This document shows positions 56,931 through 64,000 of a stretch of DNA of 64,000 bases, one piece after another. The notes beneath the pieces were generated by a model. That model ran no database searches. It had not been told where the DNA came from and worked only from the letters and a program-made list of their open reading frames with translations. A program made the position numbers and the translations under genes. Every line of letters starts with the position of its first letter. Position 1 is the stretch's first letter. This DNA comes from Streptomyces sp. B93 (lineage in GTDB: Bacteria; Actinomycetota; Actinomycetes; Streptomycetales; Streptomycetaceae). Location of the stretch: contig NZ_JAGPXL010000008.1 of the NCBI RefSeq assembly GCF_018070565.1, positions 186,001 through 250,000 on the forward strand, in the 5' to 3' direction.

Positions 56931-58562
56931 GTGAAGCACTGGCGGGCCCTGATCGTCCTCGGTACGGCCCAGTTCCTGATGGTGCTGGACACCTCCGTCA
57001 TGAACGTGTCCATCAGCCAGCTGGTCGAGGACTTCGACACGGAGGTCACCGCCATCCAGGCCGTGATCACCCTGTACGCGCTGGTGATGGCCGCCTTCAT
57101 GATCATCGGCGGGAGGTTCGGGGACATCCTGGGGCGCCGCCGCGTGTTCACGCTGGGGCTGGTCGTCTACGGCGTCGGATCGGCCCTCACCGCCTCGGCG
57201 CCCACCCTGTGGGTGCTCGCGCTGGGCTGGTCCGTCATCGAAGGGCTGGGCGCGGCCCTGGTGCTGCCCGCCATGGCCGCCCTCGTCGCGGAGTCGTACC
57301 GCGGACGGGACCGCGCCGTCGCCTACGCGGTGATCGGCGGGCTCGCCGGTGCCGGGATCGCGGTCGGTCCGCTGCTGGGCGGCTGGGTGACGACGTATCT
57401 GACCTGGCGGCTGGTCTTCGCCGGTGAGGTCGTGGTCGTCGTGGGCATCCTGCTGGGCCGCCGGGTCGTCGCGGCTGCCGCACCCGCCGGGACGCGCCCC
57501 CGGCTGGACGGGGTCGGCGCGCTGCTCTCCGCGACCGGGCTGGCGCTGGGCGTGCTCGGGGTGCTCCAGAGCAGCAGCTGGGGGTGGGTGCAGCCGCGCA
57601 ACCCGCCCTTCACGGTGCTCGGCTTCGCGCCGACGCTGTTCGTCATCGGCGCGGGCGTGGCCGTCCTGGCCGTCTTCCGTTGGTGGGAGCGGCGGCGGGA
57701 GACCGCGGGCGCCGACCCCCTCGTCCATCTGTCCCTGCTACGACGGCCCGTGCTGCGGTCCGGCCTGGCGACCCTGCTGAGCCAGAACCTCATCCTCCTC
57801 GGACTGTTCTTCACCATCCCGCTGTACTTGCAGGTCGTGCAGGGGTTCGACGCCTTCGAGACGGGGCTGCGGCTGCTGCCGGTGTCCGCGACGATGCTGG
57901 TGACCTCCCTGTGCGGGTCCGCGCTGGGGCGGGTCGCGGGGCCGCGGCGGGTGGTGCGGCTGGCCCTGCTGATCCTGGTCGGGGCCGTGGTGTGGCTGCT
58001 GGCGACCATCGACCCCGTCTTCGACGACGGGCAGTTCGCCGGGGCCATGGCCGTGCTGGGCGTGGGCGTCGGCCTGCTCGCCTCGCAGCTCGGCAACGTC
58101 GTCCAGTCCGGCGTCGGCCAGGCGGAACGCAGCGAGGCCGGAGGGCTCCAGTTCACCGCGCAGAACCTGGGCTCGGCGCTGGGCACCGCCCTGATCGGGT
58201 CGATCCTCATCGGCGCGCTGGTGCAGGCCTTCACCAGCCAGGTGGCGGACGACCCGCAGCTGTCGCAGGAGACCCGCGACGCCGTCGGCGTCTCCCTCCA
58301 GGCCGGGGTCTCCTTCGTCCCCACCGACCAGGTGCGCTCGGCGGCGGAGCGCGAAGGGCTGCCGCCGCCGCAGGTCGACGCCCTCACGGACTCCTACGCC
58401 GACGCGCAGCTGGACGGCCTCAAGGCGGCGATCCTCGCCACCGGCGGCGTCGTGCTCGCCAGCTTCCTGGTCACCCGGCACCTGCCGACCGGCCGGGAGG
58501 AACCGGAACGGGAACAGGAACGGGAGCCGGAGCCGGAACCGGAGCCGGAACCGGAGCACTGA
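56931..58562 (+). CDS. MFS transporter (DHA2 family)
   Basis: A 543-residue pump with about fourteen membrane helices: LIVLGTAQFLMVLDTSVMNVSISQLVEDF (helix 1), motif A GGRFGDILGRRRVFTLG, motif C-like GGLAGAGIAVGPLLGGWV. GTG at 56931 follows GGAGG. The C terminus ends in a low-complexity Glu/Pro tail (about 18 residues) encoded by a GGAACC/GGAGCC repeat. Substrate unknown. The next gene, a small membrane protein, starts 24 bases later. Confidence 0.88.
   Translation: MKHWRALIVLGTAQFLMVLDTSVMNVSISQLVEDFDTEVTAIQAVITLYALVMAAFMIIGGRFGDILGRRRVFTLGLVVYGVGSALTASAPTLWVLALGWSVIEGLGAALVLPAMAALVAESYRGRDRAVAYAVIGGLAGAGIAVGPLLGGWVTTYLTWRLVFAGEVVVVVGILLGRRVVAAAAPAGTRPRLDGVGALLSATGLALGVLGVLQSSSWGWVQPRNPPFTVLGFAPTLFVIGAGVAVLAVFRWWERRRETAGADPLVHLSLLRRPVLRSGLATLLSQNLILLGLFFTIPLYLQVVQGFDAFETGLRLLPVSATMLVTSLCGSALGRVAGPRRVVRLALLILVGAVVWLLATIDPVFDDGQFAGAMAVLGVGVGLLASQLGNVVQSGVGQAERSEAGGLQFTAQNLGSALGTALIGSILIGALVQAFTSQVADDPQLSQETRDAVGVSLQAGVSFVPTDQVRSAAEREGLPPPQVDALTDSYADAQLDGLKAAILATGGVVLASFLVTRHLPTGREEPEREQEREPEPEPEPEPEH
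58498..58557 (+). repeat. Hexanucleotide-like repeat at the 3' end of the MFS gene
   Basis: About ten units of GGAAC(C/G)/GGAGCC encode the EREPEPEPEP-type tail. It is a likely site of slippage-driven length variation. Confidence 0.75.
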
Positions 58563-58586
58563 GCCAACGTCCGAAGGGAGCCCCCC

Positions 58587-59138
58587 GTGTCGACCCCCAG
58601 CGACGACCCCCGGACCCGGGCCAGGCGTCCGACCCGGGCCGAACGCCGCACCCAGGCCGAACGCCGCACCCGGGCGGCGGACTACACCGGCGGCGTCTAC
58701 GGATCCCTGCTCGCGGCGTCCGTGGTCCTCGGCGCCGGGTCACTGGGCGAGTTCCCGCGCACGGAGCTGGTGCTGCTGCTGTTGCTCACCGGGCTGCTGT
58801 TCTGGATCGCACATGTGCACGCCAACCTGTTCGGGGCACGGCTGGCGAAGGAGGGCCTGGACCGCCGGGTCGTGCTGCACGTGTGCCGCGAGGAGTGGCC
58901 CATCTTCAAGGCCGCCGTCCCGCCCGCCGTCGCCGTCGCCGTCAGCCCGCTCCTCGGTCTCGACGTGTCCGGTGCCCTCTGGCTGGCGCTGTCCGTCGCC
59001 GTCGCCGGTCAGGTCGGCTGGTCCGTGGCCGCGGCCGTCAGCGCCGGTGCCTCCCGGCGGCTGCTGGCCGCCACCGCGTCCGTCAACCTGCTGCTGGGCC
59101 TGCTGATCATCGGCCTCAAGATCGCCCTCAAGGAATGA
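58587..59138 (+). CDS. Small integral membrane protein
   Basis: A 183-residue protein. An Arg-rich N terminus with RAERRTQAERRTRAADY is followed by four or five membrane helices (GVYGSLLAASVVLGAG, ELVLLLLLTGLLFWIAHVHANLF, PAVAVAVSPLLGLDVSGALWLALSVAVAG, NLLLGLLIIGLKIAL). A GTG start follows AAGGGAG. Probably cotranscribed with the MFS gene. No function known. Confidence 0.78.
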   Translation: MSTPSDDPRTRARRPTRAERRTQAERRTRAADYTGGVYGSLLAASVVLGAGSLGEFPRTELVLLLLLTGLLFWIAHVHANLFGARLAKEGLDRRVVLHVCREEWPIFKAAVPPAVAVAVSPLLGLDVSGALWLALSVAVAGQVGWSVAAAVSAGASRRLLAATASVNLLLGLLIIGLKIALKE

Positions 59139-59169
59139 CCACGCCCCCCCCACCCGGCCACCCCGCGCC

Positions 59170-60579
59170 TCAGCGCCGCTCAGCCCTGATCCGGCCCGAG
59201 CGGTGCGCCGCCCCCAGCGCCTCGAAGTCACGCTCGTTCTGGTCGGCGTAGGACTGGGCGAACTCGGTGAGCGCGCGGTCGAAGCGGTCGCTGCCGCCCA
59301 GGTAGGCGGCGATGGCGAGGGGATCGCCGGAGCGGGCGTGGGCGCGCGCGAGGCACGCCCCGCACAACCGGCCGAACAGGGCGAGCAGCTCCGGCCCCAT
59401 GGTCTCCGGGCGGGCGATGCCCTTCCAGTCCCACAGCTGGCGGACGTAGAAGTCGCGGGGCTGCCCGTCGAGGCCGGTGACATGGGTCCAGCCCAGGAAG
59501 ATGTCGCTGGTCGTCTGGATCAGGCGCTGTCCGGACACCACCCGGCGGCCCTGGTTGTCGTAGCGGTCGCCTCCGGTGTGCGCGGCCAGCACCGACTCCT
59601 GGGCCTCCTTGGCCTGCAACAGCAGCGGATCGTCGTCGTCGCGGCCGAGCAGCAGCAGGATCCAGCAGCGGGTGCCGACACTGCCGACGCCGACCACCTT
59701 GCGGGCGATGTCCACCAGCCGGTAGTGCCGCAGCAGGTGCCTGCGTTCCGACGGCAGGGTGCGCGCGTAACCGCCCACCAGGCCGCGCAGCTCCCGCTCC
59801 CGGTCGGCCTCGGACGGGTCGGACCGCAGCCGGTCGAGCGGCGTGACCAGCGGCGGGTCAGGGGTGATGCGCCGCCCGTCGGCCGTGACCCGGGTGAGCT
59901 TGGCGTAGGCCTTGAGATGGGTGCGCGTACGGGCCCGCTCCGCCGCCCGGGAGACACGGTGCCTGGCGTCCTCGTCCATCGAGGACGCCAGCAGCTGCCG
60001 CAGCCCGGCGACGTCGTCCTGCGCGTACCAGACGTCCAGGGTGCCCATGGCCGACAGCTCACGCATCCGCTCCCGGTACGCCCGTACGCAGGTCCGCACG
60101 ATGCGGTTCTGCTCCCGGACCGGGAAGCCGTTCGCGCGGGCCGCGGTCACCAGACCGGCGGCCAGCCGCTTCACGTCCCACTCGAACGGGCCCGGCAGGG
60201 TCTCGTCGAAGTCGTTGATGTCGAAGACCAGACGGCGCTCCGGGGAGGCCAGCAGCCGGAAGTTCAGCGGGTGGGCGTCCCCGCAGAGCTGCACCTGGAG
60301 GCCGGTGCCGGGCAGCGGCGCCAGGTCCGCCGCCATGATCGCGGCGGCGCCGCGGTAGAAGCGGAACGGCGACTCCAGCATGCGGCCGTACCGGATCGGC
60401 ACCAGCTCCGGTACGCGATCGGCCGACTGGGCCTCGATCACGTCCACGGGGTCGAACCGCTGCTCCGCGGTCTCGTACCAGCCGTGGCTCGAACGCGGCG
60501 CCCGCCGGCGCGCTCCCCTGCCGTACGCCACGCGCTCGGCGGGTGTCAGGGACGCGGTGAAAGCACTGGGGACGGTCAT
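59170..60579 (-). CDS. DUF2252 family protein
   Basis: A 469-residue soluble protein of the DUF2252 family: ELVPIRYGRMLESPFRFYRGAAAIMAADLAPLPGTGLQVQLCGDAHPLNFRLLASPERRLVFDINDFDETLPGPFEWDVKRLAAGL is its conserved core (residues about 55-140). RDFYVRQLWDWKG and YADQNERDFEAL follow near the end. The fold is related to aminoglycoside/choline kinases (GDAHPLNF and DINDFDE mimic the kinase HGDLHxxN and DFD motifs), but activity is unknown. ATG 60579 preferred; GTG 60621 is possible. Confidence 0.88.
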   Translation of the reverse strand: MTVPSAFTASLTPAERVAYGRGARRRAPRSSHGWYETAEQRFDPVDVIEAQSADRVPELVPIRYGRMLESPFRFYRGAAAIMAADLAPLPGTGLQVQLCGDAHPLNFRLLASPERRLVFDINDFDETLPGPFEWDVKRLAAGLVTAARANGFPVREQNRIVRTCVRAYRERMRELSAMGTLDVWYAQDDVAGLRQLLASSMDEDARHRVSRAAERARTRTHLKAYAKLTRVTADGRRITPDPPLVTPLDRLRSDPSEADRERELRGLVGGYARTLPSERRHLLRHYRLVDIARKVVGVGSVGTRCWILLLLGRDDDDPLLLQAKEAQESVLAAHTGGDRYDNQGRRVVSGQRLIQTTSDIFLGWTHVTGLDGQPRDFYVRQLWDWKGIARPETMGPELLALFGRLCGACLARAHARSGDPLAIAAYLGGSDRFDRALTEFAQSYADQNERDFEALGAAHRSGRIRAERR

Positions 60580-60755
60580 GGTCGGTCCGCTCGTCTCGGC
60601 GTCTGCGGGGTTCCAGCCCACCGCGCCGACGACGGCGACGGATCACCCGTGGTGGGTGACCCCAGCGCCCGGCCCCCGCGTGACTCTGGACCTGCGCCCG
60701 GTCCACGGACCTGGGTCCATTCGCCCTCTCACGCTCGATCACGCGAGGAGAACCC

Positions 60756-61436
60756 ATGACCATGCCGCGTGGTCCGGCACCGCACACCGGACGGGAACAC
60801 GAACCCGAACCCAGGCCCGAACGCAGGCCCGGACCCGCCGGGTACGACCCCGAATCCGCCGCCTCCGCGCTCGCCCGCCTCGGCCGTTCCTGGACCTGGC
60901 TCCTCGGCTCGGCCGTCGCGACACTGGTGCCGGGCATCCTGGTACTGGTCTGGCCGGACGGCACCCTGCATGTGCTCGCCGTCCTCGTCGGCCTGTACCT
61001 GCTGGTCACCGGGGCGTTCCGGTTCGTGGCCGTCTTCGGCCGCGACGAGCCAGGCGAACGGCTCCCCGGACTGCTGCTGGCCGTGCTCTACGTCCTCGCC
61101 GGGGTGCTGTGCCTGCGCAACCCGCTCCAGACCGTCGCCGCGCTCTCACTCATCGTCGGCGTGGTCTGGCTGGTGTCCGGCATCCTCACCCTCTACACCG
61201 CCGTCGCCGCCAGGGACCTCTACCTGCCGCACCGCGGCGTCGTCATGGGGGCCGCGGCGCTCGGCATCGTGGCCGGGATCGTGGTGCTCGCCCTGCCCCT
61301 GGAGTCGGCGCTCGCCCTGACCCGGCTGCTCGGCCTGTGGCTCGTGCTGCTCGGCGTGGCCGAGGCGATCGTCGCCCTCGCCTGGCGGACCGCGCTCCGC
61401 AGGGCGGGCCTGACGGGCGCCCGGGACCGCCCGTGA
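60756..61436 (+). CDS. HdeD/DUF308-type membrane protein
   Basis: A 226-residue protein. A Pro/Glu/Arg-rich cytoplasmic start of about 45 residues is followed by six membrane helices arranged as three similar pairs (WLLGSAVATLVPGILVLVWPDGTLHVLAVLVGLYLLVTGAFR, LLLAVLYVLAGVLCLRNPLQTVAALSLIVGVVWLVSGI, GAAALGIVAGIVVLALPLESALALTRLLGLWLVLLGVAE). That is the HdeD pattern, linked to acid resistance in enteric bacteria. GAGGAG precedes the ATG. The stop overlaps the GTG of the next gene. Confidence 0.85.
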   Translation: MTMPRGPAPHTGREHEPEPRPERRPGPAGYDPESAASALARLGRSWTWLLGSAVATLVPGILVLVWPDGTLHVLAVLVGLYLLVTGAFRFVAVFGRDEPGERLPGLLLAVLYVLAGVLCLRNPLQTVAALSLIVGVVWLVSGILTLYTAVAARDLYLPHRGVVMGAAALGIVAGIVVLALPLESALALTRLLGLWLVLLGVAEAIVALAWRTALRRAGLTGARDRP

Positions 61437-62791
61437 CCCCGCCCGTGCCCCCGGACGCGACCCCCGGTCCACCGGACCCCGGCAAAGACCCGGACCGGGT
61501 CCACATGATGACCGCCGACGAGCGGGCGGAGTACGAACGCCTGCGGCGGCACGCGACGGTACGGCACCGGCGACTGCGCCAGGCGGGCTCCTCGGTCCTC
61601 CTCGTGCTGGCCCTGCTGCTCGCGCCGCTGGCCGTCGTCGCGGCCTGGGTCCAGGAGACGGTCACCGACACCGACCGGTACGTCGAGACCGTGGCGCCGC
61701 TGGCCTCCGAGCCCGCCGTGCAGGACGTCGTGATCAACCGGCTCACGGACCGGGTCGTGGAGCACGTGAACGTCGAGGCGGTGACCGACGCGCTCACCCG
61801 GGCCCTCCGGGACGCCGGGGCGCCGCCCAGGGTCGTGGAGGGGGCGGAGGCCCTCACGGGTCCGCTGCGCAGCGCCGTCCGGACCGTCGTCGACCGGACC
61901 GTCACCCGGGTGGTCACCAGCCAGGTGTTCCAGGAGGCGTGGGAGGACGCCAACCGGCGTTCGCACGCCGCGGTGATCGCCATGCTCACCGGCCACGGCG
62001 AGGGGGCCGTGCGCGCCGAGGACGGGGCCGTACGGCTGGACCTCGGCGTGGTCGTGGACGAGGTGCGCAAACGGCTCGTCGCCGCGGGCTTCGACCAGGC
62101 GGCCGCCATCCCGGACACCGACCGGACGGTCACGCTGTTCCACGCCGAGGAGCTGAGCCAGGCGCAGGACGGGGTGCGGCTGCTGGACGTCCTCGGTGCC
62201 TGGCTGCCCGTCGCGACCGTCGTGCTGGCGGCGCTCGCCGTGTGGATCGCTCCGGCGCACCGGGTGATGCTGGTGATCACCGCGGCGGGTGTCGGCGTGA
62301 TGATGGTCGTGCTGCTGGTGGCGCTGGCCGTCGCCAGACGCGTCTACCTGGACTCGGTGCCGCCCACGGTGCTGCCCGGTGACGCGGCCGCGGTCATCTA
62401 CGACACCTTCCTCCGCTTCCTGCGCGACACCACCCGCACGCTGCTGGTCCTCTCGGTGATCACGGCGCTGGCGGCGTACCTGTTCGGCCCGGGCCGCCCC
62501 GCGCGCGCCCTGCGCCGGACCGCGGACCGGGGCACGACGGCCGCGGGCCGCGCGCTGAACCGTGCCGGGGCGCCCACCGGGGCCACCGGGCGCTGGCTGG
62601 CCGGTCACCGGGCGTGGACCACCGGGGGCGTCCTGGCGGCCGGGGCGCTGGCGCTGCTGCTGTGGAACCGGCCCACGATCGCCGTGGTCGCGCTGGTGCT
62701 CGGCGTCGTCCTGGCGGCGCTGGTCGTCCTGGCGGTCGTCGCGGCGGCGGCGGGGCCCCGCGAACGGGCGGCGGACCGGGCGGCGCCCTGA
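61433..62791 (+). CDS. Integral membrane protein, coupled to the HdeD gene
   Basis: A 452-residue protein. A short cytoplasmic start leads to a membrane helix (SSVLLVLALLLAPLAVVAAWV, about 52-72). A soluble, probably external domain of about 170 residues follows (DRYVETVAPLASEPAVQDVVINRLTDRVVEHVNVEAVTDAL). Several further helices from about residue 260 (VATVVLAALAVWIAPAHRVMLVITAAGVGVMMVVLLVALAVA) complete it. This is a common Streptomyces protein type without known function. GTG at 61433 overlaps the previous stop, so expression is coupled. Confidence 0.78.
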   Translation: MTPPVPPDATPGPPDPGKDPDRVHMMTADERAEYERLRRHATVRHRRLRQAGSSVLLVLALLLAPLAVVAAWVQETVTDTDRYVETVAPLASEPAVQDVVINRLTDRVVEHVNVEAVTDALTRALRDAGAPPRVVEGAEALTGPLRSAVRTVVDRTVTRVVTSQVFQEAWEDANRRSHAAVIAMLTGHGEGAVRAEDGAVRLDLGVVVDEVRKRLVAAGFDQAAAIPDTDRTVTLFHAEELSQAQDGVRLLDVLGAWLPVATVVLAALAVWIAPAHRVMLVITAAGVGVMMVVLLVALAVARRVYLDSVPPTVLPGDAAAVIYDTFLRFLRDTTRTLLVLSVITALAAYLFGPGRPARALRRTADRGTTAAGRALNRAGAPTGATGRWLAGHRAWTTGGVLAAGALALLLWNRPTIAVVALVLGVVLAALVVLAVVAAAAGPRERAADRAAP

Positions 62792-62862
62792 GCACGAACA
62801 CGCCTCCTGCCCACGGCGGCGTGAGCGGCGGCGCCCGGAGGCCGCCCCCTGTCCTGTTCGTT

Positions 62863-62888
62863 CAGGTCAGCCCGATCGGGCTGGCCTG
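62863..62888. terminator. Terminator hairpin between convergent genes
   Basis: CAGG-T-CAGCCC-GATC-GGGCTG-G-CCTG: a 10-bp stem with one mismatch, downstream of the membrane-protein gene and the glycosidase gene. Confidence 0.7.
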
Positions 62889-62944
62889 ACTCCGTTGAGC
62901 GGTGCCGTGCCCGCATCCCGGGACAGGGTGACGGCCCCTGAGCG

Positions 62945-64000
62945 TCAGCTCGCGGTGCAGGTCGTGCCGTTGAGGGTGAACGTGGCCGGGGAGCCGTTGG
63001 CGGTGGTGCGGGTACCGGTGAAGCCGAGGGTGACGGCCGAGCCTGCCGGGATCGTCGCCGTGTAGGCGGCGGGTGTGACGGTCACCGTCGCGCCGGACTG
63101 AGCGGGGGTGCCGCCCCACATGTTGCTGATGGTCTGGGAGTCGGGGAAGGCGAAGGCGAGGGTCCAGCCGCTCAGCGCGGCCGTGCCGGTGTTGCGGACG
63201 GTGAGGTCGGCCTGAAAGCCGCCGGGCCACTCGTTGACCACGCGGTAGGTGACGGCGCAGGACGTGCCGGGGCTGCCGGTGTCCTGGCCGGTGGTGACGG
63301 TGACCGTGGCCGAGCGGGGGGAGCGGTTGCCCGCCGCGTCCCGGGCGTAGACGGCCAGGGTGTAGGCCGTGGCCGGGGTGAGACCGGTGAGGGTGACCGT
63401 GGGGGTGGCGGAGGAGGCCAGGGCGGTCTCGGTGCCCGCGCCGACGCGGACCACGTCGTAGGCGGTCACGGCAACGTTGTCCGTCGACGCGGCCCAGCTC
63501 AGCGTCGCCGAGGTGGCCGTCACCGCGGAGGCCGACGGGGTGCCGGGGGCGGTGGGGGCCTGGGTGTCGCCGGGGTTGCCGGTGCCGTAGACCGTGGCTT
63601 CCTCCGACGTCTGGGCGATGCCGTTCGGGCCGTGGAAGATGCGCTCGCCCCAGCTGCTGAGGCGGCTCGGGTCGAAGTCGACGGCGAGGTCGAGAATCGG
63701 GTCGGTGTTGCCGCTCCAGGACCAGGCGAGGTAGCCGAGGTCGAGCTGTTCGGCCGCGGCCATCATGGTGTCCTCGTCGGGGTCGCCCCACTGGTCGGCC
63801 GGGCCGCCGAACTCGCCGATGAGAATGGGCAGTCGGGCGGCGACGAAGGCGCCCAGGTAGTCGGTGATCTCCTGGGCGGTGTCGAAGACGCTGTACATGT
63901 GGATCGAGAAGATCAGGTTGCCGGTGGTGTCGGCGTCGTACACGGTCTGCGCGTTGGCGCGCATGACGCCCTGCCAGTCCTGGCCCCAGTTGGGCGCGTC
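62945..64000 (-). CDS. GH5-type mannanase/cellulase with FnIII and CBM2, 5' part outside window
   Basis: The visible C-terminal 351 residues come from a secreted glycosidase. The catalytic end has DAPNWGQDWQGVMRANAQTVYDAD, FSIHMYSVFD and LPILIGEFGG, where the Glu is the GH5 nucleophile. Wording is closest to GH5 subfamily 8 mannanases. A fibronectin type III domain follows (TAPGTPSASAVTATSATLSWAASTDNVAVTAYDVVRVG). A family 2 carbohydrate-binding module ends the protein (CAVTYRVVNEWPGGFQADLTVRNTGTAALSGWTLAFAFP ... LGFTGTRTTANGSPATFTLNGTTC) with its conserved Trp residues and paired Cys. It should degrade plant polysaccharide outside the cell. Confidence 0.9.
   Translation of the reverse strand, partial: DAPNWGQDWQGVMRANAQTVYDADTTGNLIFSIHMYSVFDTAQEITDYLGAFVAARLPILIGEFGGPADQWGDPDEDTMMAAAEQLDLGYLAWSWSGNTDPILDLAVDFDPSRLSSWGERIFHGPNGIAQTSEEATVYGTGNPGDTQAPTAPGTPSASAVTATSATLSWAASTDNVAVTAYDVVRVGAGTETALASSATPTVTLTGLTPATAYTLAVYARDAAGNRSPRSATVTVTTGQDTGSPGTSCAVTYRVVNEWPGGFQADLTVRNTGTAALSGWTLAFAFPDSQTISNMWGGTPAQSGATVTVTPAAYTATIPAGSAVTLGFTGTRTTANGSPATFTLNGTTCTAS

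Overview
The window is a 64 kb stretch of a high-GC actinomycete chromosome, almost certainly Streptomyces. The evidence is the strongly GC3-biased codon use, frequent GTG/TTG starts, an HrdD-type sigma factor behind a SigR-type promoter, DUF6227 and DUF6415 families typical of the genus, IclR/TetR/WYL/MarR regulators beside MFS pumps, and a secreted GH5-CBM2 polysaccharidase.

Layout. 1-19.9 kb is ordinary chromosome: a truncated LtrA-like membrane protein coupled to a P1/NylC-type peptidase, a DUF6227 gene, the fruR-fruK-fruA fructose PTS operon, two MFS pumps each with its own regulator (WYL and TetR), hrdD, a DODA-type dioxygenase divergent from a MarR gene, an M6 secreted metalloprotease and a double-domain IclR regulator. 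At 19,993 a tRNA-Arg(CCT) gene begins, and a large serine recombinase on the opposite strand reads into it. This looks like the left junction of an integrated conjugative element.

20.0-45.5 kb is accessory DNA. It starts with the recombinase, a replication-relaxation protein, a HerA/TraG-like DNA-transfer ATPase, an MT-A70 methyltransferase and a run of five overlapping tiny genes. Further in are several lower-GC single genes with unusually consensus-like promoters, a transposase remnant, a complete IS5-family element inserted exactly in the stop codon of an alpha/beta hydrolase gene, and regulator genes. A candidate defence stretch follows: a HEPN-motif protein, an XRE regulator facing five 15-bp iterons and a 16-residue glycine-rich peptide ORF, a two-TM protein, and a 1471-residue nuclease-STAND NTPase protein resembling Avs.

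45.6-54.6 kb is a second accessory patch of regulatory genes (DUF6415 cluster, a SLOG-like protein, an HTH-TPR regulator). It includes a three-gene coupled operon of a Nudix/NrtR-type regulator, an MTAN/PNP-type nucleosidase and a four-TM protein. The last two share a short motif, and I regard this as the most interesting candidate system in the window. A truncated Uma2 gene abuts a VapC-type toxin/antitoxin pair.

54.6-64 kb returns to ordinary chromosome: a PAS-GAF-SpoIIE-ATPase protein with apparently degenerate phosphatase residues, a third MFS pump, a membrane-protein cluster, a DUF2252 protein, and the 3' part of a GH5 mannanase/cellulase-like enzyme with FnIII and CBM2 modules. All family names rest on reading motifs by eye; no database search was run.
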